Assembly (NCBI GenBank): GCA_030425615.1
Contig: JAUIAI010000080.1
Location: forward strand, 1 to 8,148
Reading direction: 5' to 3'
Source: Gammaproteobacteria bacterium
Lineage (GTDB): Bacteria; Pseudomonadota; Gammaproteobacteria; Burkholderiales; Burkholderiaceae_E
Length of the DNA: 8,148 nucleotides
Numbering within the stretch: position 1 is the stretch's first letter; every line of letters begins with the position of its first letter. The notes beneath the pieces were generated by a model, which saw nothing but the letters and a program-made list of their open reading frames with translations, searched no databases and had not been told where the DNA came from. Shown here piece after piece: positions 1 through 6,512 of the stretch. The position numbers and the translations under genes were made by a program.

Positions 1-493
1 AGGGCTGCATCTCGGCCTTCAGCGACTTGGCCATGGCCTCGAGGGCGTGCTTGGTCATCGCGTACGGGCCGGACAACGCGCCGGAGAACACCCCGGCGAT
101 CGACGAGACGATGATGATGCGACCGCGCCGGCGGCGGCGCATTCCCACGAGCGCGGCCTGGGTGACCCGCAGCGTGCCGAACACGTTGACCTCGAACACC
201 TCGCGCACCAGCGGCATCGGCACCTCGGCCAGCGCGCCGAGCTGACCACGCCCCGCGTTGTTCAGGAGCACATCGATCTCCAGGCCCTCGAGCGCGGCGA
301 CATCGGCCTCTTGCGTGATGTCGATCCTGCGCGCGGCCGGCAGACCTTCGTCACGCAGGCGTTCGGCCTCGACATCCGTCAACGTGCCGGCGATGACCTC
401 GTGCCCCTGGGCGGCCAGCGCGCGAGCCGCCCCCAGACCGAAGCCCGATCCGGCCCCCGTGATCAGGACCGTCTTGCGATCGTCGTGGGTCAT
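1..493 (-). CDS. SDR-family NAD(P)-dependent oxidoreductase (3' end beyond window)
   Basis: This is a short-chain dehydrogenase/reductase of the classical type, a cytosolic NAD(P)(H)-dependent oxidoreductase; the substrate cannot be told from sequence. Reading from the ATG complement at 491-493, the frame is open to the left edge and gives 164 residues of a family usually about 250-280 long, so the C-terminal substrate-binding part is missing. Visible Rossmann features are the cofactor loop TGAGSGFG at residues 12-19, the NNAG motif at 78-81, the catalytic Asn103 in the FEVNVFG segment, Ser131 in VSSIAG, and the Tyr144/Lys148 pair in YAMTK. Ser131 to Tyr144 is the usual 13-residue spacing. 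The start is supported by a strong Shine-Dalgarno (GGGAGGAG on the minus strand) four bases upstream and by the N-terminus reaching the glycine loop within 12 residues, as is normal. It lies 133 bp downstream of the exported-protein gene, with a hairpin between, so separate transcription is likely. Confidence 0.95.
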   Translation of the reverse strand, partial: MTHDDRKTVLITGAGSGFGLGAARALAAQGHEVIAGTLTDVEAERLRDEGLPAARRIDITQEADVAALEGLEIDVLLNNAGRGQLGALAEVPMPLVREVFEVNVFGTLRVTQAALVGMRRRRRGRIIIVSSIAGVFSGALSGPYAMTKHALEAMAKSLKAEMQP

Positions 494-497
494 GCGT

Positions 498-505
498 CTC
501 CTCCC
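498..505 (-). promoter_or_regulatory. Ribosome binding site of the SDR gene
   Basis: The minus strand reads GGGAGGAG four bases before the ATG at 493-491. This is a near-consensus Shine-Dalgarno and fixes the start of the SDR gene. Confidence 0.8.
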
Positions 506-527
506 GTTCTGCAGGTGATATGAACGC

Positions 528-558
528 GAACGGGCGAAGCCTGCCGGCCCGCCCGTTC
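528..558. repeat. Perfect 9-bp inverted repeat between two genes (possible terminator or operator)
   Basis: GAACGGGCG at 528-536 is exactly complementary to CGCCCGTTC at 550-558. Inside the 13-base loop a further GCC/GGC pairing (539-541 with 546-548) can extend the hairpin. It sits between the stop of the exported-protein gene (627) and the SDR start (493). No run of T follows the stem on either strand, so it is not a classic intrinsic terminator. It could be a factor-dependent stop, an RNA-stability element or a protein-binding site. No convincing -35/-10 pair was found around it. Confidence 0.5.
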
Positions 559-626
559 ACTCGTGTTCCCGGACCGTCCGAAGCCTACACCAGCCGATGC
601 GGGGGGCGGACGGGTGCCGGCCGGTG

Positions 627-2876
627 TCAGTCCTGCAACTCTCCGTCGATCACGCTCGGCGCGGCGCTCACAGCGGGCTTGGGCCCGATGTAGGCGTCGG
701 ACGCCGGATCGCTGGGGTTGACGAGCGAAGCCGTGTCCGGCAACGACGCCACGTCGCCCAGCGCGATCCCGTTGCATTCCGCCGCCGCGACCTGGGCGAA
801 GCGGACCTCGCGGTCGAGCCACTTGACGAGATACCGTTCGCTGCCGCCCTCGACCGTGACCAGACCGTCGGTCGCATCCAGCGGAATGGTGAGTTCCGGC
901 ACCCAGCGCGCGTTGTTCGTCCCGCAGGGCACCTCGGCATTCGTGGCCGGATCCACGCAGTAGGACGGGAGACCGTGCAGGTCGCCAAAGCCGCTGTACT
1001 GCAGCACGAGGCTCTTGCCGGCGTACTCGCCATAGGACCCTGCATCGTCCGGCACCAGCCATGTCACCCGCATCGGCTGCTCGAACGAGACCAGGTTGCC
1101 TTGTGCGTCACGCGCACCAGCGTAGCCGTTCCACGGGTTCGGTCCCGTCTCCCAGGTGTAGTACTCGCTCTGCTCGTCCGCGCGGAACGCGCAATACTGC
1201 CCGGCCCCCGGCGAGCACTCGAGCACGCCGAGATCGGTCACCATGCGACCGGACTGGATACCCCAGCGATAGCTGGACCCGTCCAGTGAGTCGGGAGACC
1301 CGGCATACACCACCGGTACACCGCCGAGGGTCACCGCGCCGCCGGCATCGACCTCGTACGAAACGACCGCGCCCGGTGCCACCGGTTCGTTGCGAAACGC
1401 CGTCGGCCCGAACGGGTCGGTGGCGAGTCCCGACTCAAGCTTCGACATCTCGAAGCCGTTGGGGCAATCGCTGATGCAGTGCAGCTGGGTGCCTGCCGCC
1501 ATTTCGCCCGGCGCCATCACCCGGCTCGCACGATAGCTGAACGTCTGGCCCGAATCGGTCATGGCGGCCGCCGGAATGTGCACCTGCCCGTTCAGCTGTG
1601 GCGCGTGACCGGACACGCCATAGGGAACCGCCGCCGCCATCGTCGCACCATCGATTCCCACGGGGGTCTGCAGATCCACGAAGTTGCACCCGCTGCCGCC
1701 GCACTCCATCTTCGCGAGGATGACGAATCTCTGATTCGATTCGTCCCAGCTCATCGCGACATTCTGGTTGGCCAGCGCAGGGGGCAGGCCAGGCCAGGCC
1801 GCATCCGCCCAGGTTTCGAAACGAAGCCCGTCCGCTTCGGCCAGCGCGCGACGCCGCTGTGTGTGGCGGACGAGCTTGCCGCCGCTGCGTACCAGCGTGT
1901 AGTCCGCCCCGGCGCCGTCGCGCTCTTCGCGGGTGATCGTGGACCCGCTCACGAGTCCGGCGAGATCGTCCGGCCGGGCCGACAGCCCGTGGTAACCGAT
2001 GTAGCCGTGTACCTCGCGTCCGTCGATGGTCGCCCGGAAGGGGAAGCCGCTGTTGCGATCGAGTCGCGCGCCGGTCACTTCGTCGTAGAGTCCGTAGCGC
2101 CACACGGAGGTCTTGGCCTGGGCGAGCGATCTCGAGAAGCAGCGGTCGTTGGTCCCGTCACTGCGCCGGAAGTGCGTCGCATTGAAACCGAAGGTCACCG
2201 TCCTCGAAGACGAGGTTCCCCAGACCGGGTAGCGCAAGGCCCCGCTGCCCGCGTCACCACCGGCCGACTGCAACGACAGTTGCGTCACTTCGGGAACGCC
2301 GCTCCAGTAGCCGCGCTCGACGAAGCTGATTCCGTCAGCAGCCGCCTGCAGGAAACCCTGCATCAAGGGGTTGCCCTGCCCCGGCAGGGGCTGGGCACCG
2401 AACTCCAGGCGAAAGGCACCGTACGGCATCGACGCCGACGCGCCCTCGGTCAACTGCGTGCGCACGTAGATGTCGAACTCCTGGTCGCCCTCCCGGTTCT
2501 CGAGCCACACGCGCGCGGTCATCGGATCGCTCTCACCGGAGCGCGAGGAGTTCACGACGGCGCGCAGGTAATCCGGAGCGGCACCGTCCTCCTGGCTCGA
2601 GCGCGACTCGCAGCGATTCCGGTCGATCATGGCGACGTAGTCGCCTTCGTTGATCATCTGATCCGGACGCATGCTGCTCATGAAGCACATGATCATGTTC
2701 ACCGTCCCGATCGCCTCGCCGGTTTCGTCCTGCACATAGCTTTCCTGAGCGTCGGTCGCGTAGGGCGAACTCGCGGGCGGAGCCGCGAGCGCGGCCATCG
2801 GCACGCCGATGGCCAGCGAGAGCAGAACGCGCCGCAGGATGGCAGCCGGCGACTTCGGATCGTGATTCGCTTGCAT
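627..2876 (-). CDS. Exported protein of unknown function, 749 aa
   Basis: No named domain is recognised. The protein begins with a typical Sec signal peptide: an N-terminal region with Arg15-Arg16, a hydrophobic core at about residues 17-31, and a likely cleavage site after Ala31 or Ala32, so it should act in the periplasm or outer envelope. Just after the signal is a dense segment at residues 61-90 (MIMCFMSSMRPDQM, then NEGDYVAMID, ending in Cys89) that looks like a family signature. About twelve cysteines are spread along the mature part, several in close pairs (MECGGSGC, HCISDC), consistent with disulfides. The rest is rich in Gly, Ser, Asp and aromatics, as in beta-rich extracytoplasmic proteins. 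The start at 2876 is chosen over the in-frame ATG at 3125 because an AGGAG lies seven bases upstream, the signal peptide follows at once, and the longer form would overlap the lipoprotein gene with an Arg-rich leader. It is probably cotranscribed with that lipoprotein gene, 23 bp upstream. Coding is confident; function is unknown. Confidence 0.88.
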   Translation of the reverse strand: MQANHDPKSPAAILRRVLLSLAIGVPMAALAAPPASSPYATDAQESYVQDETGEAIGTVNMIMCFMSSMRPDQMINEGDYVAMIDRNRCESRSSQEDGAAPDYLRAVVNSSRSGESDPMTARVWLENREGDQEFDIYVRTQLTEGASASMPYGAFRLEFGAQPLPGQGNPLMQGFLQAAADGISFVERGYWSGVPEVTQLSLQSAGGDAGSGALRYPVWGTSSSRTVTFGFNATHFRRSDGTNDRCFSRSLAQAKTSVWRYGLYDEVTGARLDRNSGFPFRATIDGREVHGYIGYHGLSARPDDLAGLVSGSTITREERDGAGADYTLVRSGGKLVRHTQRRRALAEADGLRFETWADAAWPGLPPALANQNVAMSWDESNQRFVILAKMECGGSGCNFVDLQTPVGIDGATMAAAVPYGVSGHAPQLNGQVHIPAAAMTDSGQTFSYRASRVMAPGEMAAGTQLHCISDCPNGFEMSKLESGLATDPFGPTAFRNEPVAPGAVVSYEVDAGGAVTLGGVPVVYAGSPDSLDGSSYRWGIQSGRMVTDLGVLECSPGAGQYCAFRADEQSEYYTWETGPNPWNGYAGARDAQGNLVSFEQPMRVTWLVPDDAGSYGEYAGKSLVLQYSGFGDLHGLPSYCVDPATNAEVPCGTNNARWVPELTIPLDATDGLVTVEGGSERYLVKWLDREVRFAQVAAAECNGIALGDVASLPDTASLVNPSDPASDAYIGPKPAVSAAPSVIDGELQD

Positions 2877-2883
2877 CGGTTTT

Positions 2884-2888
2884 CTCCT
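2884..2888 (-). promoter_or_regulatory. Ribosome binding site deciding the start of the exported protein
   Basis: The minus strand carries AGGAG seven bases before the ATG at 2876-2874. It supports the 749-residue form with an N-terminal signal peptide and argues against the 83-residue upstream extension to 3125. Confidence 0.75.
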
Positions 2889-2899
2889 GGCTGGCGCGA

Positions 2900-3079
2900 T
2901 CATTCGGTTGCGGTCACGACCGAAATCTGCGAGGGCACCGCGAGATTCTTGACGGTGCCGTTCCCCGCGCCCGCACCGGCGGGGGCCGTGCCGCCTCCGC
3001 CACCGCAGGCGCCGAGCAGTATGAGACAGGTCAGAACAGGAAAGAGGCGGCCGCAGCGGCCGTGTCTGGGTGACTTCAT
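2900..3079 (-). CDS. Small Gly-rich lipoprotein, 59 aa
   Basis: This is a predicted lipoprotein of only 59 residues. A basic N-terminus (MKSPRHGRCGR) is followed by a hydrophobic stretch at residues 12-24 and a lipobox LGAC, with Cys25 as the lipidated residue. The mature peptide would be about 35 residues: five glycines, an Ala/Gly-rich linker, and a tail ending VPSQISVVTATE. Processing by Lgt and LspA and anchoring in a membrane are inferred from the lipobox. Start choice: a GGGAG lies eight bases upstream of the ATG at 3079, while the frame remains open further upstream without a signal-like N-terminus. The stop is 23 bp before the start of the 749-residue exported protein, so the two probably form an operon and may work together in the envelope. 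The Gly-rich linker plus short tail could serve as a membrane tether; that is inference. No named family is recognised. Confidence 0.75.
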   Translation of the reverse strand: MKSPRHGRCGRLFPVLTCLILLGACGGGGGTAPAGAGAGNGTVKNLAVPSQISVVTATE

Positions 3080-3087
3080 CGAAGAGA

Positions 3088-3092
3088 CTCCC
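3088..3092 (-). promoter_or_regulatory. Ribosome binding site of the small lipoprotein
   Basis: The minus strand reads GGGAG eight bases before the ATG at 3079-3077. This picks the 59-residue lipoprotein start rather than start codons upstream in the same frame. Confidence 0.6.
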
Positions 3093-3143
3093 GGGTGAGC
3101 AACGGATACAGTCCGGGACGGCCATACCCCAGGGTTCTTGAAA

Positions 3144-3164
3144 GCCCGCTGCCCGACGGCGGGC
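3144..3164 (-). terminator. Possible terminator hairpin after the phosphatase gene
   Basis: GCCCGC at 3144-3149 pairs with GCGGGC at 3159-3164, and an alternative register (GCCCG with CGGGC) uses part of the loop. Read on the minus strand, the stem is followed by TTTC. It lies 50-70 bp past the stop of the sensor phosphatase gene (3214) and before the lipoprotein gene, where a terminator is expected. The T run is only three bases, so the call is tentative. Confidence 0.4.
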
Positions 3165-3213
3165 ATCCGGCGTCCGCCGGCGGCTCTGCCGCTTACATGT
3201 CGTGCCGCGCCGC

Positions 3214-5997
3214 TCAGGCGTCGGCCAGCGCCGGGGCGGGTGCCACGGAAGCGGGAGGGAGGGCGCCGCGGCCGCCTCCGGTGAATCGGCGCAACTCGAT
3301 CCGGTTCACGCCGTCGTCGTGGCCGTACGTCACCTCGTCGAACAGGGAGTGGATGATGTACAGCCCGAACCCTCCCTCGCTCTGCCCCGAGCAATCCGGC
3401 TGCGGGGTGGCGGGGGGGTTGTAGGCTTCTCCGAACGATTCGAAGATCAGGTGCACGTGACCGGCGGCGACCTCACCCGTGACGACCACCGGCGCGCCTT
3501 GCAGGCCCTGCCGGCCGTGGCGCACGATATTCGTGAAGACTTCGACAGCGCCGAGTTCGATCGCGTGCCGGTCCGACTCATTTACGTGCGGGAAGTCCGT
3601 GCCCGCGGCGAGCACACGACGCAGCCGCGTGATCTCCCCGAGGTCAGGCTGAAGCTCGACGGTTCCGAAGCCCAGTGCGTCGGCATCCCCCTGTCTGCCG
3701 ATGCCGACGAGAACCGCTGTGAGGTCATCCTGTCGCGTCGAGCCGGCCTGGAAGCGCCCGACCTCCCGGCGCAGGATCTGAAGAGCCACCGGAGCACGGC
3801 GGTGACGTCCCACGGCCTCGCGCACGACCTCGACCAGCCGCTGCGTTCCGAACTGCTCGCCGAGCGGGGCGGTGGCCTCGGTGATGCCATCCGAGTACAG
3901 GAGCAGCGACATTCCGTACTCGAGCGAAACCGTCGACTCGTGCACGGTCATCTCGTCCAGCACACCGAGTGGCGGAAACTGATTCGGAAGGAAGCGATGC
4001 TGCCCGCGCGCCGGATCGACCAGCAACGCCTCTGTGTGCCCCAGGCCGACGTAAGTCGCGTGCCGACGCTCGGCATCGATCCTGTAATAAGCCATGGTCA
4101 CGAAACTGCCCAGCGCCTGCAGATGAGGCGTCAGACGGCGGGCGAGAGCGCCGACGATCTGGCCGGGGCGCGGCAGACCGCCGCCCGGCGGCCGAAGGCT
4201 TGTCTGTTCGGTGATCGCCCGGCTCAGGCTCATCTTCACGGCGGCGCCCAGCAGCGCGGCTGACATACCCTTGCCCATGACATCGCCGACGATCACGTCG
4301 AGCGAACCGTCCGCGTTCGAGATGAGTTCGTAGAAGTCGCCGTCGATTCCCTGTGAGGCCTCGCCGAAGGCCGAGACGGACAGGTCGCCGGGATTGGTCG
4401 GGAGTTCGCAGACCAGCAGATTGCGCTGCACATGCGCACCGAGCGCGACCTCGCTGCGATGCAGCCGTGCGACCGACTCCTCGGCCTGCTTCTGGGCGGT
4501 GATGTTGGTCGCGATCAGGATGTGCCGCTCCTGCCGGTCCTCTCGGCGCGGGACAGACATGACCGTGCATGCCAGCCAGATCGGAGCACCGTCGGCGCGG
4601 CTGGCCCTGACTTCGCCGTGCCAGCCGGTCGAGCGCCCGAGCGTATCGATGACCTCGGCCCGGACACCCTCGTCGAATCCCGAGAGGATCGAGCCGAGCT
4701 CTCGACCAGGCAGGACCGCATCGTCCTGACCACAGACGGAAACCATCCTCTCGTTGGCGTAGACGATTCGCCAGGCCGCGTCCACGGTGCAGACGATGGC
4801 ATGCAGGTCGAGCGCCAGTTTCTGGTGCTCGAGTTCGTCGACCACACCCTGAAGCCTGCCGAGCAGTGCCTCCCGTTCCTGCGTCATGGCCCGCACGTCG
4901 CTGATGTCGCGCACCGTGGCCGAGAAAAGGGCTCGGCCGTCGACCTGCACCGGAACGATGGCCAGCTCGATCGGAAACTCGTCGCCATTGGAGCGCATGG
5001 CCACGATCTCGAGCCGCTTGCGCAACACGGGCCCGTGTCCGCTCTGAGCGTACCTGCGCATCCCCTCGCGGTGCGCCTCCCGATACGCGGGCGGCACGAT
5101 CAGGGCGGCCATTTCACGGCCGACCACCTCCTCACGCACGTAGCCGAACATGGCCTCTGCCGCCGGGTTGAAGTCCACCACCCGTCCGGCGTCGTCGATC
5201 GTGATCACACCGTCCAGCGCGGACTCCAGCACCGCGGTCTTACGGGCCTCGCTCGCGCGCACCACCTTGTGCTGCTGAGCGAGTTCCTCCGCCATCTGGT
5301 TCAGCGAGACGCCGAGCTCGCGGAACTCGCGCGGCCAGCGCGGTACGTTCAGCCGCTCGTTCCGGACTCTCGGCAGGGTGGCCGCGAACGTGGTCGCGGC
5401 GTGCAGGGCATTGGTCGGGCCGCCGAGCAGAACATAGACGCAGATCGCCATCAGGCAGGCGAACAGCGCGCCGATGGTGACCGAATCCCGGATCATGTGC
5501 TCACGGGCCTCTCGCAGGCTCCCGAGATCGCTGACCAGTCTCACCCATCCAGCGCCCCGCCCGGCCGGCAGTTCCACCACGATGGCCCAGGTTCGCTCGC
5601 GCAGACTGGGCGCGCCCTGCGTCGTCACCTGCCTCGCAAGCCACGTCGGGTCCAGGGCGGAGACCGCCTCGGCGGACTGCAGCAGACGGTCGTCATCCGT
5701 TCGCCGCAACGCCGCGAGCGGATACCCGCCACCGTCGTAGACGACGAGCTCGCGAAGGTCCGGGAGGTTCGAGTAGCGGCCGAGCAAGGCCTGCAACGCC
5801 CCGCTACGGCCGACGGCCCCGGACAGACCCTCATCGGCGACGCTCGCGGCCACGCTTCGCGTGATCGTCGTGTATTCGACACCATGCCTTCCCGCGGCGA
5901 AGGCATCCTGCTCGTGGGTGGCGTAGATCCCGAAGCCCAGCATCATCAGCACGATCAGCGTGCTCATGACCAGGGTGAGATAGCTGCGAAGGGTCAT
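3214..5997 (-). CDS. Membrane sensor PAS-PAS-PP2C (SpoIIE-type) phosphatase fused to an RsbW-like kinase domain
   Basis: This is a 927-residue partner-switching regulator. In order: TM1 about 7-26; an extracytoplasmic sensor region about 28-172, possibly Cache-like (LRELVVYDGGG at 81-91); TM2 about 173-192; a HAMP-like linker 193-245 (LNQMAEEL); PAS1 about 252-368; a short helical linker; PAS2 about 392-503; a PP2C/SpoIIE domain about 530-768; and a GHKL kinase domain of RsbW type about 775-905. Phosphatase metal ligands are visible as Asp554 (GDFYE), Asp572 (GDVMGKG), Asp703 (YSDGITEA) and Asp757/758 (RQDDLTAV). The kinase has the N-box Glu819 and Asn823 (EVFTN) and the glycine loop GGFGLYII at 875-882, but Ser854 stands where the ATP-binding Asp normally sits. 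Its expected substrate is the STAS protein encoded 51 bp upstream. The layout resembles Pseudomonas HsbR, with a transmembrane sensor and PAS domains in place of the receiver domain. The start at 5997 has no clear Shine-Dalgarno but places TM1 correctly, and translational coupling to the upstream gene is possible. Confidence 0.96.
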   Translation of the reverse strand: MTLRSYLTLVMSTLIVLMMLGFGIYATHEQDAFAAGRHGVEYTTITRSVAASVADEGLSGAVGRSGALQALLGRYSNLPDLRELVVYDGGGYPLAALRRTDDDRLLQSAEAVSALDPTWLARQVTTQGAPSLRERTWAIVVELPAGRGAGWVRLVSDLGSLREAREHMIRDSVTIGALFACLMAICVYVLLGGPTNALHAATTFAATLPRVRNERLNVPRWPREFRELGVSLNQMAEELAQQHKVVRASEARKTAVLESALDGVITIDDAGRVVDFNPAAEAMFGYVREEVVGREMAALIVPPAYREAHREGMRRYAQSGHGPVLRKRLEIVAMRSNGDEFPIELAIVPVQVDGRALFSATVRDISDVRAMTQEREALLGRLQGVVDELEHQKLALDLHAIVCTVDAAWRIVYANERMVSVCGQDDAVLPGRELGSILSGFDEGVRAEVIDTLGRSTGWHGEVRASRADGAPIWLACTVMSVPRREDRQERHILIATNITAQKQAEESVARLHRSEVALGAHVQRNLLVCELPTNPGDLSVSAFGEASQGIDGDFYELISNADGSLDVIVGDVMGKGMSAALLGAAVKMSLSRAITEQTSLRPPGGGLPRPGQIVGALARRLTPHLQALGSFVTMAYYRIDAERRHATYVGLGHTEALLVDPARGQHRFLPNQFPPLGVLDEMTVHESTVSLEYGMSLLLYSDGITEATAPLGEQFGTQRLVEVVREAVGRHRRAPVALQILRREVGRFQAGSTRQDDLTAVLVGIGRQGDADALGFGTVELQPDLGEITRLRRVLAAGTDFPHVNESDRHAIELGAVEVFTNIVRHGRQGLQGAPVVVTGEVAAGHVHLIFESFGEAYNPPATPQPDCSGQSEGGFGLYIIHSLFDEVTYGHDDGVNRIELRRFTGGGRGALPPASVAPAPALADA

Positions 5998-6048
5998 GGC
6001 TGCCGAGACCCGCTCACGTGCAGAGCCAAGTCGCGTGCGCGTTCGAAA

Positions 6049-6393
6049 TCAGGTCCGGGCCCGCGCACCCAGCGCGGCCTCGACCGACTCGTGAAGGGTG
6101 AAGACACCGTCCATGCGCATGAGCTCGAACAGCGAGCGGACGGGCTTGCGAAGCCGGACCAGCGACATCTCGCCCCCCCGGCCGCGGACACTGCGCAGAC
6201 AGGCGATCAGGGCGCCGAGGCCCGAACTGTCCACGAAACGGAGCTCGCCCATGTCGATGACGACCGTGTCGGCCGCGGCGAGCACCGGCAGCACCTGGTC
6301 GCGGAACCGCTCCACGTTGCCCGCGTCGAGGCTCTCGCAGTGAACCACGATCACCGCCGTGCCGTTGTCTTCGTGCCGGATTCTCAGTTCCAT
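6049..6393 (-). CDS. STAS-domain anti-sigma-factor antagonist (RsbV/HsbA-like), 114 aa
   Basis: This is a single-domain STAS protein of normal length for anti-anti-sigma factors such as SpoIIAA, RsbV and HsbA. The hallmark VDSSGLGAL lies at residues 54-62. By position, Ser56 matches the phosphorylated serine of SpoIIAA (Ser58), so its state should be set by the phosphatase/kinase protein encoded next, 51 bp downstream in the same direction. In known systems the unphosphorylated form binds and sequesters a kinase/anti-sigma factor or another target; here the target is not in the window. The ATG at 6393 is preceded by AGGGCGAG, a moderate Shine-Dalgarno. The longer in-frame opening to 6648 is rejected because it would overlap the acyl-CoA synthetase gene and add a non-STAS leader. 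The pair is very likely an operon; a promoter in the 119-bp gap upstream is possible but not recognisable. Confidence 0.96.
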   Translation of the reverse strand: MELRIRHEDNGTAVIVVHCESLDAGNVERFRDQVLPVLAAADTVVIDMGELRFVDSSGLGALIACLRSVRGRGGEMSLVRLRKPVRSLFELMRMDGVFTLHESVEAALGARART

Positions 6394-6512
6394 TTCTCGC
6401 CCTGTCCGGATTGCTCGCGAATGCGATCGCCAGAGCGGTATCGGCACAGCCGCGCGCCGGCCGCGGGCCCGGCCGACGAACGGTGCGTGCGCGGGGAACG
6501 AGTGACGGGGGC
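6394..6512 (-). other. Intergenic gap upstream of the STAS gene
   Basis: These 119 bases separate the acyl-CoA synthetase stop from the STAS start. They include a very GC-rich self-complementary patch at about 6450-6480 (runs of GGCCG/CGGCC). No T run follows on the minus strand and no clear -35/-10 pair is seen, so neither a terminator nor a promoter can be claimed, although either would fit here. Confidence 0.3.

Noticed and set aside
2365..2400. GC-rich inverted repeat (CCCTGCC/GGCAGGG) within the exported-protein gene
   Set aside because: It lies inside a solid coding frame (a Pro/Gly/Gln-rich stretch), has no T run, and is expected by chance at this GC content.
1479..3098. 539-codon plus-strand open frame opposite the exported-protein gene
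   Set aside because: It is antisense to a gene with a signal peptide and good ribosome site. Its product is rich in Arg, His and Ala with no recognisable domain, which is typical of the shadow frame of high-GC genes.
2877..3125. 83-residue N-terminal extension of the exported protein
   Set aside because: It would overlap the lipoprotein gene in another frame, reads as an Arg-rich leader and would bury the signal peptide. The AGGAG before 2876 supports the shorter form.
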